Shown one piece after another: positions 18,786 to 27,624 of a DNA stretch of 64,000 nucleotides (position 1 is its first letter; each line of letters opens with the position of its first letter). Source of the stretch: Wenzhouxiangella sp964504865. GTDB taxonomy: Bacteria; Pseudomonadota; Gammaproteobacteria; Xanthomonadales; Wenzhouxiangellaceae. A program made the position numbers and the translations under genes. The stretch is from the NCBI GenBank assembly GCA_964504865.1, contig CAZDFS010000002.1, positions 1-64,000 on the forward strand, written 5' to 3'. Below the pieces are notes generated by a model. The model was given only the letters and a program-made list of their open reading frames with translations. It did not search any database and had not been told where the DNA came from.

Positions 18786-19865
18786 ATGAAATTTGTCGAT
18801 GAAGCAGAAATCCAGGTCGCGGCCGGTAAGGGCGGTCAGGGGGCGGTCAGTTTCAGGCGGGAGAAATACATCCCCAAGGGCGGTCCGGACGGCGGCGACG
18901 GTGGGCGTGGAGGCAGTGTCTGGCTGCTCGGTGACTCGGGCCTCAACACCCTGGCGGACTTTCGCCACGCCCGACACTTCAAAGCCCGCAACGGCGAGCC
19001 CGGCGCCGGTCGGGAACGCAGCGGAAAGTCGGCCCCGGACATCGACATTCGCGTGCCCCTCGGAACGGTGGTCAGGGCCCGCGAAACCGGCGAGATCATC
19101 GGCGAGATCGTGCAGTCGGGTCAGCGGCTGCTGGTGGCTCGCGGCGGTGACGGTGGCCGTGGGAATACCCATTTCAAATCCTCGGTCAATCGAACGCCGC
19201 GCCAGTCCACCCCCGGCACGGCCGGCGAAACCCGCGATCTGGCGCTCGAGTTGCGCGTCCTCGCCGATGTCGGCCTGCTGGGCTTTCCCAACGCGGGCAA
19301 GTCGACGCTGATCAGCGCGGTCTCCGCCGCTCGACCGAAAGTGGCTGATTATCCGTTCACGACCCTGCACCCCAATCTCGGCGTGGTCAGTCTCGAGCCT
19401 GGCCGCAGCTTCGTCATCGCGGATATTCCGGGCATCATCGAGGGCGCCGCCGGCGGCGCCGGGCTCGGGATTCGCTTCCTCAAGCACCTCAAGCGAACTC
19501 GCCTGCTGCTTCATCTGGTTGACATTGCACCGATCGATGAGACGGATCCGGTCGAGCAGGTTCGGACGCTCGAGCAGGAACTGGACGCCTTCGATGCGTC
19601 TCTGGCAGCGCGTGAGCGTTGGCTGGTGCTGACGAAAACCGATCAGCTGGCCAGCGATGAGGTCACCGCACGCTGCGAGGACATCATCGAGCGCCTCGAA
19701 TGGACCGCTCCCTGGTTTGCGGTCTCCGCCGTGGCAAGAGCCGGACTGGAGCCGCTGCTCGGCAGGATCATGACTCACCTGGAGGCCCTGCCCAGAGAAG
19801 GGCACGGGGAGGGTGACAACAGCGATGAGAGCGAAGGCGACGAAGGCGCTGCCGGCGAGCCTTGA
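18786..19865 (+). CDS. obgE: GTPase Obg (ObgE/CgtA)
   Basis: A 359-residue ribosome-associated GTPase needed for 50S assembly and stress control. The glycine-rich Obg domain (MKFVDEAEIQVAAGKGGQGA onward, to about residue 158) is followed by the GTPase domain with G1 GFPNAGKS (166-173), G3 DIPG (213-216) and G4 TKTD (283-286). The C-terminal 20 residues are acidic (EGDNSDESEGDEGAAGEP), as in other gammaproteobacterial Obg proteins. Its position after rplU-rpmA is the common arrangement. Confidence 0.97.
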   Translation: MKFVDEAEIQVAAGKGGQGAVSFRREKYIPKGGPDGGDGGRGGSVWLLGDSGLNTLADFRHARHFKARNGEPGAGRERSGKSAPDIDIRVPLGTVVRARETGEIIGEIVQSGQRLLVARGGDGGRGNTHFKSSVNRTPRQSTPGTAGETRDLALELRVLADVGLLGFPNAGKSTLISAVSAARPKVADYPFTTLHPNLGVVSLEPGRSFVIADIPGIIEGAAGGAGLGIRFLKHLKRTRLLLHLVDIAPIDETDPVEQVRTLEQELDAFDASLAARERWLVLTKTDQLASDEVTARCEDIIERLEWTAPWFAVSAVARAGLEPLLGRIMTHLEALPREGHGEGDNSDESEGDEGAAGEP

Positions 19866-20021
19866 TCGCCCCACCCATGTCCACGGTGTCTGCCCCGGCC
19901 TCCTGCCCCGCGGCGCTGGAGGCTCGCATGGATCAGGACTGCGCTCAGCCTGCCCGGTCTTGACCAGCCGCTGGTATTCTTCGCGAACCATCGATGCGAT
20001 TCCATTCTGGGAGTAGTAATA

Positions 20022-21329
20022 ATGAAATCTTCAATAGTGTTGCTCTTGGCGCTCAGCCTGACTGCCTGCGGCGGGGCCGATCAGGGCCAGGCCGGGCCCG
20101 ACAGCGACGGCCCCCCCGACACGCTGACCTACCCCGTGGAGGTCACGACGAATGCCGATCAGGTTGAGGAGGAAACGGACCCGGCCAGCGAGCCGGAGGA
20201 AACGCGTGATCCCAACGCGCCTCAGCTCGAACCGCTCTTCGACGGACAAACCCGAGCGCCCAAGCCGGAGACGACTGAATCCTGGACGCTGGAAACCGTT
20301 GCCGAGGGCCTGGACCATCCCTGGGCGCTGGCGTTTCTACCCGATGGTCGGATGCTCGTGACGGAGAAGTCCGGCCGCTTGCGCCTCGTCTCGGCCGATG
20401 GGCAGCTCTCCGATCCCATTGCCAACGTGCCGGCGGTTCATTCGCCGGATCGATCACAGGGCGGGCTGCTCGACATCGCCGTGGCGCCGGATTTCGGTGA
20501 CAGCCGGCGAATCTTCATGACCTTTGCCGAACCCGATGGCGACGCCAGCCGCACGGCGGTGGGCCGGGCGCGTCTCAGCGATGACGGCACGGCGCTGGAA
20601 AACGTCGAGGTCATCTTCCGCCAGCGCCCGTCCTACGATTCGCGGGGACACTACGGGTCGCGTATCGTCTTTCATCCGGACGGCCACCTATTCGTCGGCC
20701 TGGGCGATCGCATGAATGCCGAAATTCGCACGGAAGCGCAGAATCCGATGAACCACATCGGCGCGGTGATCCGTATCGCTCAGGACGGCTCGGTGCCTTC
20801 GGACAATCCCTTCGCCGACGGCGAGGAGGGCGCGCCGGAGGTCTGGTCCTACGGCCACCGCAACATCCAGGCGGCGGCGCTGCATCCGGACACCAATCAG
20901 ATCTGGACCGTTGAACACGGCCCTCGAGGCGGCGATGAGCTGAACAATCCTCAAGCCGGGGGCAATTACGGCTGGCCCACGGTGACCCACGGTATCGAAT
21001 ATCGCGGGGATGAAATCGGCGAGGGCATCGTCGATGCCGAGGGCATGATGGCCTCGGTCTATTACTGGGATCCGGTCCTCGCACCGTCGGGCATGATTTT
21101 CTACACGGGCGACGCCTTTCCGGCCTGGCAGGGTGATGCGTTTATCGGCGGTCTGGCGACCGAACGCCTGTCCCGCCTGGTCATGGACGGCGATCGCGTC
21201 GTCGCCGAGGAATGGTTGCCCATTCGCGAGCGTGTTCGCGATGTGGCCCAGGGTCCCGAGGGAGCGATCTACGTCGTCACCGACGAAGACAACGGCAAGA
21301 TCAAACGCCTCGTGCCCGCGTCTTCCTGA
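20022..21329 (+). CDS. PQQ-dependent sugar dehydrogenase (lipoprotein)
   Basis: A 435-residue soluble-type aldose dehydrogenase, a six-bladed beta propeller that oxidises sugars with pyrroloquinoline quinone. The N-terminus is a lipoprotein signal with lipobox LTAC (Cys16), followed by an acidic linker to about residue 80. Blade motifs include HPWALAFLPDGRMLVTEKSG, SQGGLLDIAVAPDF, SYGHRN, EHGPRGGDELN and GGNYGWP, the cofactor and calcium region of the Asd/YliI group. No PQQ synthesis genes are in the window. Confidence 0.9.
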   Translation: MKSSIVLLLALSLTACGGADQGQAGPDSDGPPDTLTYPVEVTTNADQVEEETDPASEPEETRDPNAPQLEPLFDGQTRAPKPETTESWTLETVAEGLDHPWALAFLPDGRMLVTEKSGRLRLVSADGQLSDPIANVPAVHSPDRSQGGLLDIAVAPDFGDSRRIFMTFAEPDGDASRTAVGRARLSDDGTALENVEVIFRQRPSYDSRGHYGSRIVFHPDGHLFVGLGDRMNAEIRTEAQNPMNHIGAVIRIAQDGSVPSDNPFADGEEGAPEVWSYGHRNIQAAALHPDTNQIWTVEHGPRGGDELNNPQAGGNYGWPTVTHGIEYRGDEIGEGIVDAEGMMASVYYWDPVLAPSGMIFYTGDAFPAWQGDAFIGGLATERLSRLVMDGDRVVAEEWLPIRERVRDVAQGPEGAIYVVTDEDNGKIKRLVPASS

Positions 21330-21524
21330 CGCCGCGCAGCCCGTGTCGCCGAGCCGGCATCCCCACGGGTTGCCGGCTTTGCTGAGTCCGCTCAAGGCAC
21401 GCATTTCGAGATCAACCGAGCCACCCGTGACCAGCGCTGGCCCCTTGCCTGATCGGTTTACGTTTGGTTTTCCGTCGGATGTCCCTATAATCGTCGGCCA
21501 TACTTTACCGTACGGTGCCTCCCT

Positions 21525-23579
21525 TTGACCCCGACTGAATCGGCCTTTCCGCATATCTTCAAGCCCCTGGACCTGGGCCATGTGACCCTGCCCAATCGAA
21601 TCCTGATGGGGTCGATGCATACGGGCCTGGAGGATCGACTCTGGAACTGGCCGCGCTTGACCCGGTACTTCGTCGAGCGCGCCCAGGGCGGTGTGGGCCT
21701 GATGGTGACCGGCGGGATCGCGCCGAATCGTCGCGGTAGTCTGGCGCCGCTGGCCTCGAAGCTGACGAATCGTCTGGAAGCGCGCCGACATCGCCGCATG
21801 ACCGACGCCGTGCACGAGGCCAACGGCCGCATCTGCATGCAGATCCTGCACGCGGGTCGCTACGGCTATCACCCCTTCACGGTTGCGCCCTCTGCGATCA
21901 AGGCTCCGATCAACCCGTTCAAACCCAGGGCCCTGTCGGCGCGCGGGATCGAGGGTCAGATCAAGGACTTCGTTCGCTGCGCCCGCTTGGCCCAGCAGGC
22001 CGGCTACGATGGGGTCGAGGTGATGGGCTCGGAGGGGTATTTCATCAATCAATTCCTGGTGCCGAGAACCAATCGGCGCCAGGACGCCTGGGGCGGGTCC
22101 TTCGAGAACCGGATGCGCCTGCCCGTGGAGATCGTCCGCCGAATCCGCGAGGCTGTGGGGACGGACTTCATCATCATCTTCCGCCTGTCCATGCTCGACA
22201 TGCTCGCCGACGGCAATAGCTGGGACGAGGTGGTCGAGCTGGGTCAGGGCATCGAGAAGGCCGGTGCGAGCATCATCAATACGGGCATCGGCTGGCACGA
22301 AACGCGGATTCCAACGATCGCCACCTCGGTGCCGCGCGCCGCCTTCACCTTCGTCACGCGCAAGCTGCGCGGGTCGGTTTCCGTTCCGCTGGTCACCACC
22401 AATCGGATCAACATGCCGCACACGGCCGAAGACGTGCTGGCGCGAGGGGATGCCGACATGATTTCCATGGCGCGCCCGTTCCTGGCCGACAGCGATTGGG
22501 TCGTCAAGGCCGAACAGGGCCGTGTCGACGAGATCAACACCTGCATCGGCTGCAACCAGGCCTGCCTGGACCACGTCTTCCAGAACAAGGTGGCGAGCTG
22601 CCTGGTCAATCCTCGAGCCGCACACGAAACCGAACTGACTATCACGCCGGCGGCGACGAAGAAATCCATCGCGGTGATCGGCGCTGGTCCGGCCGGCCTG
22701 GCCGCCGCAACGACGGCAGCCCGCCGCGGGCACGCCGTCACCCTGTTCGATAGGGCCGACCGGATCGGCGGTCAGTTCAATATGGCGATGCGGGTGCCGG
22801 GCAAGGAAGAGTTCGTCGAGACGATCCGCTATTTCAATCGTCAGATCGAGCTCCTCGGCATCGATCTGCGCCTGAACACGGCGGCAGACGCGCAGACCCT
22901 GATGGCGCAGGGGTTCGATGAGGTCATCATCGCGACCGGCGTGACGCCGCGGGATCCGAAGATACCGGGCCAGGAGCACGCGAAGGTTCTGAACTATGTC
23001 GATGTGCTGCGCCACGACCGGCCAGTCGGGCAGTCCGTTGCCGTCATCGGAGCCGGCGGGATCGGCTTCGATATCAGTGAGTTCCTGGTCCACGGCGAGG
23101 TTCCCGAACGCCCGGACCCCGATCAGCCGGACGCCGAGTCCTTTTTTCGGCAGTGGGGGGTCGACACCGACATCGACCGGCGCGGTGGCGTGGAGGGGCT
23201 CGAGCCCGCTTTTCCCGCGCCGGCGCGGACGATCTACCTGCTGCAGCGCAAGACGACGAAGCCCGGTGCCGGACTCGGCAAGACCACTGGCTGGATTCAC
23301 CGCACCTCGCTGAAGAAATACGGCGTGACGATGATGTCGGGTGTCATCTATGATCGGATCGATGATCAGGGACTGCACATTCGCATCGGCGATGAGGAGC
23401 AGTGCCTGGCCGTGGATAATGTGGTGATCTGTGCCGGTCAGCTTCCCAATCGGCAGCTCGCCGACGACTTGAGCAATGCCGGTATCACGCCACATCTGAT
23501 CGGTGGCGCCGATGTGGCGGCGGAGCTCGATGCCAAGCGAGCCATCGATCAGGGCACCCGTCTGGCGGCGACACTCTAA
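21525..23579 (+). CDS. fadH: 2,4-dienoyl-CoA reductase (NADPH), FadH type
   Basis: A 684-residue flavo-iron-sulfur enzyme for beta-oxidation of polyunsaturated fatty acids. The N-terminal FMN TIM barrel begins FPHIFKPLDLGHVTLPNRIL with the FadH-like segment MGSMHTGLED. The 4Fe-4S cluster motif is CIGCNQACLD with a fourth cysteine 12 residues later (ASCLVNP). The FAD/NAD(P) domain follows (IAVIGAGPAGLAAATTAARRG and SVAVIGAGGIGFDISEF). I accept the TTG start at 21525 because homology begins a few residues after it. Close relatives with other enoate substrates cannot be excluded. Confidence 0.9.
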   Translation: MTPTESAFPHIFKPLDLGHVTLPNRILMGSMHTGLEDRLWNWPRLTRYFVERAQGGVGLMVTGGIAPNRRGSLAPLASKLTNRLEARRHRRMTDAVHEANGRICMQILHAGRYGYHPFTVAPSAIKAPINPFKPRALSARGIEGQIKDFVRCARLAQQAGYDGVEVMGSEGYFINQFLVPRTNRRQDAWGGSFENRMRLPVEIVRRIREAVGTDFIIIFRLSMLDMLADGNSWDEVVELGQGIEKAGASIINTGIGWHETRIPTIATSVPRAAFTFVTRKLRGSVSVPLVTTNRINMPHTAEDVLARGDADMISMARPFLADSDWVVKAEQGRVDEINTCIGCNQACLDHVFQNKVASCLVNPRAAHETELTITPAATKKSIAVIGAGPAGLAAATTAARRGHAVTLFDRADRIGGQFNMAMRVPGKEEFVETIRYFNRQIELLGIDLRLNTAADAQTLMAQGFDEVIIATGVTPRDPKIPGQEHAKVLNYVDVLRHDRPVGQSVAVIGAGGIGFDISEFLVHGEVPERPDPDQPDAESFFRQWGVDTDIDRRGGVEGLEPAFPAPARTIYLLQRKTTKPGAGLGKTTGWIHRTSLKKYGVTMMSGVIYDRIDDQGLHIRIGDEEQCLAVDNVVICAGQLPNRQLADDLSNAGITPHLIGGADVAAELDAKRAIDQGTRLAATL

Positions 23580-23593
23580 GCGGGAGAGAGTCA

Positions 23594-24169
23594 ATGACGA
23601 CACGGAAGGGAAGGACAGCTTCGATTGCGACCGGACTGCTGGTACTGGTTCTATGTTGCCCGGCCCCGGTGCTCTGGGCGCAGGTCTGCTCGAACCTGGC
23701 CGGCTCCTCGATCTACCTTGTCCGGCACGCCGAAAAGCTCGATGGTCCGGATCCCGGCCTGACCGCCGCCGGCCTGGCGCGAGCAGAGGCCCTGAAGGAC
23801 AGGCTGGCGGGAATCGCCCTGGACGCGATCTACGTGACCCAATGGCAGCGAACCCAGCTGACCGCCGCACCGATCGCCGAGGCCCGAGGGCTGTCCCCTA
23901 TCGTCCACTCGACCGAGGGCCGCCCGATCAGCGAGCACGTGCGGGCGCTGATTGCCGATTTGAACGCGAATCACTGCGGAGAAACGGTTCTGCTCGTCGG
24001 CCATAGCAATACGCTGCCCCGAATCATCTACAGCCTGACTGGCAAGCAGATCGGAAAGATGGACGGGCAGACCTATAACCGGCTCTTTCATGTGCGCTTC
24101 CAGGCCGGCCAACCGGTCGAACTGATCCGCACGGACTACGGCGCGCCGAATCCGACCGCAGGCCATTGA
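23594..24169 (+). CDS. Histidine phosphatase family protein (exported)
   Basis: A 191-residue phosphoglycerate mutase-like phosphatase with a signal peptide (up to about residue 30, PVLWAQ). The phosphoacceptor motif is LVRHAEK (R44, H45) and the second histidine is H137 in LLVGHSNT. The sequence between them is short, as in small secreted members. The substrate is unknown. It lies 14 bases after fadH and one base before the ybiI-like gene. Confidence 0.87.
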   Translation: MTTRKGRTASIATGLLVLVLCCPAPVLWAQVCSNLAGSSIYLVRHAEKLDGPDPGLTAAGLARAEALKDRLAGIALDAIYVTQWQRTQLTAAPIAEARGLSPIVHSTEGRPISEHVRALIADLNANHCGETVLLVGHSNTLPRIIYSLTGKQIGKMDGQTYNRLFHVRFQAGQPVELIRTDYGAPNPTAGH

Positions 24170-24170
24170 T

Positions 24171-24434
24171 GTGGCAACGGGTTGGGCCAAGGATGGAGCG
24201 GTGCAGGACCAGATCGACGCGACCGTCGAGGACGCAGTTCAGCGAGCCCGTACGCGTTTGAATCAGGGGCCCTCGCGAGCCCACTGCGAAGAGTGCGGTA
24301 GTGCCATCCCGGAAGCGCGCCGTGCGGCCGTTCCCGGCGTTCGATACTGCATCGATTGTCAGGCCGAGCTCGATGCCCGGGACCGCGGCGCAGGCATCAA
24401 TCGTCGCGGCAGCAAGGACTCCCAGCTGCGCTGA
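24171..24434 (+). CDS. TraR/DksA family zinc finger protein (YbiI-like)
   Basis: An 87-residue DksA/TraR C4 zinc-finger protein. Cysteines C39, C42, C60 and C63 form the finger CEECGSAIPEARRAAVPGV-RYCIDC. The N-terminus MATGWAKDGAVQDQID and the C-terminus NRRGSKDSQLR closely match E. coli YbiI. It lacks the long coiled coil of DksA, so it may or may not reach the RNA polymerase secondary channel. The start is GTG, one base after the previous stop. Confidence 0.9.
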   Translation: MATGWAKDGAVQDQIDATVEDAVQRARTRLNQGPSRAHCEECGSAIPEARRAAVPGVRYCIDCQAELDARDRGAGINRRGSKDSQLR

Positions 24435-24480
24435 ACAGCGACCTGCTCCCACGAGATCTCTGAACGGCTCTCTGAACGCG

Positions 24481-24516
24481 AAAAGCCCCGGCAGGGAGCA
24501 TCCCGCCGGGGCTTTC
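24481..24516 (+). terminator. Bidirectional terminator
   Basis: A perfect 11-base stem AAAGCCCCGGC / GCCGGGGCTTT with a 12-base loop lies between the ybiI-like gene (rightward) and the DUF6607 gene (leftward). The A-run on one side and T-run on the other suit termination from both directions, though the T tracts are only three to four long. Confidence 0.75.
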
Positions 24517-24542
24517 GAGTGCTCGTGGATCGGTGGCGAGGA

Positions 24543-25559
24543 TCAGTTCGTGGCGACGCGCTCGCCGCGCCCCATCGGCACGACATAGTCATTGAACACC
24601 GCATCGATGTCGGATTGTCCGGGCGCCTGGTCGTCGCGCGCCTGATCGGCCAGGGCGAAGAGGCCGTTAATGATCGGCATGCCGTCGACATCGGTTGCCA
24701 GGATGACACCGCCGGCGCTGAAGTGATCGTCCCAGGTCTGCCGGACCTTCGCCCAGTAGTCCTTGGTCTCGTCCCAATAGTCGTAGGCCGCGCTGAAGTC
24801 CGTGTCGCTGGTGCGGATGTAGTTGTTGAACCCGAACTCGCGGACCAGCACCGATTCAGTCTCGCCGTTGATGCGAAGGACCTTCGAGTTGTCCTGTTCA
24901 TGGGTCCAGCCCTCGGGCGTGATCGTGTGGCGGTTTTCCACGTTCAGGGCCGTGTAGTCGTCGCGCGTGGTGTATTCGCGCCGCGGCAGGGGGCGCCAGC
25001 TGCGGTCGGAGGTCCAGGTCGCATTACCGTAGCGATGATTCCAGCGGCCCGTGCCACAGTAGCGCGGCGCATCGGAGACTTCGTAGACGCACTGGGTCCA
25101 GGCGCCGCGGGTCCGATCCGGGGCGAGATCGACGAGTCGCCAGGTCTGATCGTCGAGAAACTCCAGCCGCTGCTCCGCTTCATAGGTCCAGTCCTGACGC
25201 CAGTGCTTGATGACGCGCGCGCCCTCGGCACCACCTACCAGAAGCAGGTGCTGAAGGACGATGTGATCGGGCTCGTTTTCGACCACGATCACCACTTCCG
25301 ACGCGCCGCTGCGCTTCGGGTCCTTGCGCTCGTAGCCGGCTTCCAGGGCGACGGTTTCGTCGAAGGCAAAGGACACCACGTATTCCCCGGCCATGGCCAG
25401 AATGGCGTCGCGATCTGCCGCCGGGGGTGTCGATTGAGCCAAGGGCTCGGCCGAGGCAGCGGGCGAGGCACCCGGACCGGGCGCGGTCGTCGCGCAGGCG
25501 GTCAGGAACAGGGCGGCAGGGAGGGTCAGCAGGGAGGCGATTCGGCGAGGTTGATGCAT
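24543..25559 (-). CDS. DUF6607 family lipoprotein
   Basis: A 338-residue predicted lipoprotein: signal MHQPRRIASLLTLPAALFLTAC with lipobox Cys22, then a short Ala/Pro linker. The body contains DAILAMAGEYVVSF, HIVLQHLLLV, IKHWRQDWTYE and TPEGWTHEQDNSKVL, a pattern I recall from the DUF6607 family of proteobacterial proteins of unknown function. I chose the ATG at 25559, which places a signal peptide at the N-terminus; an upstream ATG (25631) would overlap the promoter. A conserved WRPLPRREYTTRDDYTALN segment is distinctive. The gene stands alone. Confidence 0.75.
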   Translation of the reverse strand: MHQPRRIASLLTLPAALFLTACATTAPGPGASPAASAEPLAQSTPPAADRDAILAMAGEYVVSFAFDETVALEAGYERKDPKRSGASEVVIVVENEPDHIVLQHLLLVGGAEGARVIKHWRQDWTYEAEQRLEFLDDQTWRLVDLAPDRTRGAWTQCVYEVSDAPRYCGTGRWNHRYGNATWTSDRSWRPLPRREYTTRDDYTALNVENRHTITPEGWTHEQDNSKVLRINGETESVLVREFGFNNYIRTSDTDFSAAYDYWDETKDYWAKVRQTWDDHFSAGGVILATDVDGMPIINGLFALADQARDDQAPGQSDIDAVFNDYVVPMGRGERVATN

Positions 25560-25596
25560 GTATGAAACCGTCAGAGCGTTGAGTGAACGACTCGAG

Positions 25597-25625
25597 ATAA
25601 TAATAGAAACGCGAACGATTATCAA
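25597..25625 (-). promoter_or_regulatory. Promoter of the DUF6607 gene
   Basis: On the minus strand TTGATA and TATTAT are 17 bases apart, each one mismatch from the sigma-70 consensus, ending 37 bases before the ATG at 25559. The hexamers overlap an inverted pair GATAAT-N16-ATTATC (25596-25623), which could be a repressor site, for example of the Fur kind; only the half-sites match, so this is speculative. Confidence 0.6.
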
Positions 25626-25679
25626 ACACAATTGTATCCTTGGGCCTCACCCGAAACAGCAGTCCGTCATGCCCGGCGC

Positions 25680-26168
25680 CTAGGCGTTGTGGTCGGTCCA
25701 CTCCACCGGGCGGAGCCGAGCCGGGAGGTACAGTGGATGGGCGGGTTCGCCGCTCCGGTTCAGTCGAAGGATCTGGAGGCGCGAGCCCAGGCGCCGGTGC
25801 AGCTGCGCCGATCGCCCCAGCCAGGCGCCGTCGTTGCCCCAGGCCGCGACGAGCGTGGGGCAGAGGCGGCTGATGCGCCCGATCCAGTGATCGTTTCGCG
25901 GGCCGATGGGGTCGTCGGCTTTCTTCAGGTCAGACGGCCGAGTGGCGCGGAAGGCGAACAGATTCGCCATCACCAAGCCGCCACCGCCCCAGTCGCGTGC
26001 GAAACCGATGCAGCGGCGGATCGTGGGGTCATCGCGCTTGGCGTCCGCCGTCGAGGGATTGAGACCGATCATGGCCACCAGCGGCCGGTCCTGGTCCCAT
26101 CGGCGCCAGAGCGCGTATCGGTAGCGCTGGCAGCGCGAGAAGCTGGCGCCCCGAGCGGATTCGAACAT
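25680..26168 (-). CDS. DUF1643 domain-containing protein
   Basis: A 162-residue protein of the DUF1643 family, seen in the segments MIGLNPSTADAKRDDPTIRR, VMANLFAFRATRPSDLKKA and VAAWGNDG. The family is common in bacteria and phages, and its role is unknown. It is the last gene of a three-gene operon with the lipid kinase and a helical protein, starting one base after the stop of the latter. Confidence 0.88.
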   Translation of the reverse strand: MFESARGASFSRCQRYRYALWRRWDQDRPLVAMIGLNPSTADAKRDDPTIRRCIGFARDWGGGGLVMANLFAFRATRPSDLKKADDPIGPRNDHWIGRISRLCPTLVAAWGNDGAWLGRSAQLHRRLGSRLQILRLNRSGEPAHPLYLPARLRPVEWTDHNA

Positions 26169-26169
26169 C

Positions 26170-26622
26170 TCAATCGCCGTTCTTGTGCTCGCTCAAGGCA
26201 CGGATAGCCTGCTTCGCACTGACGCGAAGGGGGTGGATCCGGGACCTGTCGATGGCGCCTGCCTCGAAATCGTCGAGGGCGGACTGCCAGTCCTCTTCGG
26301 TCTCGATCAGCCAGTTCAGCAGCACCTGGCTCTGATCAGTCTCTATCCAGGCCCGCACCGCTGCGGCGATACGCTTGAAGTCTTCCAGATCGGTTTCGGG
26401 GGCATGGGGCAGGAGCTGTTCTGATTTCAGGGTTCGGCGAAACTGCTCGTGTTCCGATTCAAGCTGCTGGAGTCGGTCTCGGACGTGATCGAGGATCGAT
26501 CCCGCGGATTGCTCTGCGAGACGCTCTTCGACGAATCGATAGCGCTCGATGTTCGCGAGCAGCCCGCGATCGAGTTCGATCAGATCCTGCTGGTGGGGCG
26601 TCAGAAAGACGGAATTCGACAT
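26170..26622 (-). CDS. Hypothetical alpha-helical protein
   Basis: A 150-residue protein without signal peptide or membrane segments. It appears to be a helical bundle: FVEERLAEQSAGSILDHVRD, a coiled-coil-like LQQLESEHEQFRRTL, and AAAVRAWIETDQSQVLLNWL. The last helix region (EDWQSALDDFEAG) is acidic. I do not recognise a family; the helix lengths would suit a four-helix bundle, but no ferritin-type ligands stand out. It sits ten bases after the lipid kinase. Confidence 0.7.
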   Translation of the reverse strand: MSNSVFLTPHQQDLIELDRGLLANIERYRFVEERLAEQSAGSILDHVRDRLQQLESEHEQFRRTLKSEQLLPHAPETDLEDFKRIAAAVRAWIETDQSQVLLNWLIETEEDWQSALDDFEAGAIDRSRIHPLRVSAKQAIRALSEHKNGD

Positions 26623-26631
26623 CGCACGGGC

Positions 26632-27495
26632 CTAGGGTTGGGGCGCAAACACGGTCAGGGCCTTCGGAATAACCTCGCAGTCCACGGGCGTGTGGGTCAG
26701 GAACTCGCCATCGGCGGTGACCTCGAGGGAGGGCTCTGTCACGATGGTCAGTTTACGGCATTGCCAGTGATCGAAGATTTTCGAGTTTTCCGTCAGGCCG
26801 GTCTTGAAACGGGCTGCGTTGGCCAGGAGCTGCCAGCGCGACCGGACGCCTACCAGCAAGACATCAAGATGCCCATCATCCAGCCGCGCCTGTCTGGACA
26901 CGGTCATCCCGCCGCCGTAATGGATTCCGTTGGCGACCGTGAGTTGGACGAAACGACCTTCGCGCTCGCGATCCTCGGATTCGATGCGAGCCCGAAATCG
27001 GGGGACTCGCCGCAGCGCCCGAAGCAGACCCAGGAAGTAGGCGCCCACGCCGAACCTCGATTTTTCGTCGCTCTCCATCGCTCGCGTCGTGCGCGGGCCG
27101 AGGCCGATGCCGAGGGCGTTGACAAAACTGATGCCATTGACTCGGGCGATATCGATCCGGCGCTGATGGCCGCGGTTGATGATCTCGACGGCGGCCAGGG
27201 GATCGGCAGGAAGACCGAGGGAGCGGGCCAGGTCGTTGGCGGTTCCAGCGGGAATCAAGCCGACGGGTCGATCGACGTCGAGGAGGGCATCGAGCGCCCA
27301 GTTGACCGTGCCGTCGCCGCCGTGGAGGACGATCCGCTCCACCTCGCTTCCGGCCTCACGAATGCGCGCCGGGAGGTCGTCGTCCGGGCCGAGGGCCAGG
27401 ATGCGAACCCGGCCCGCCAGCGCCTCTGACAGTTCGGTCAGCGGGCCGTCTTCGGAACCGCTGACGGTATTGGTGATGAGGAGGGTTTCGGGCAC
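26632..27495 (-). CDS. Diacylglycerol kinase family lipid kinase
   Basis: A 287-residue DAGK-catalytic-domain protein of the YegS/DgkB type that phosphorylates a lipid with ATP. The nucleotide motif HGGDGTVNWALDAL and the PAGTANDLARSLGLP motif are intact, and the C-terminal beta domain (IHYGGGMTVSRQARLDDG) follows. It is probably cytoplasmic and membrane-associated. First gene of the operon with the helical protein and DUF1643; divergent from the aldehyde dehydrogenase. Confidence 0.92.
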   Translation of the reverse strand: MPETLLITNTVSGSEDGPLTELSEALAGRVRILALGPDDDLPARIREAGSEVERIVLHGGDGTVNWALDALLDVDRPVGLIPAGTANDLARSLGLPADPLAAVEIINRGHQRRIDIARVNGISFVNALGIGLGPRTTRAMESDEKSRFGVGAYFLGLLRALRRVPRFRARIESEDREREGRFVQLTVANGIHYGGGMTVSRQARLDDGHLDVLLVGVRSRWQLLANAARFKTGLTENSKIFDHWQCRKLTIVTEPSLEVTADGEFLTHTPVDCEVIPKALTVFAPQP

Positions 27496-27624
27496 GTTCG
27501 GTCCAGGCGTCGATTCGACCTTCAGGGTAACGTAACGCCGCCCCCCGGCCGATTCCCCGATGCGTTTGAGCTACCATGAGCGCAGGAATTCAAACACGTC
27601 TCCCTCAGGCGACATCAGGGAACC

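Noticed and set aside
20688..23870. A leftward open frame of over 1000 codons opposite the sugar dehydrogenase and fadH genes
   Set aside because: It is a shadow of two well-supported genes in GC-rich DNA, its translation has no recognisable domain, and it is highly Arg/Gly/Pro-rich.
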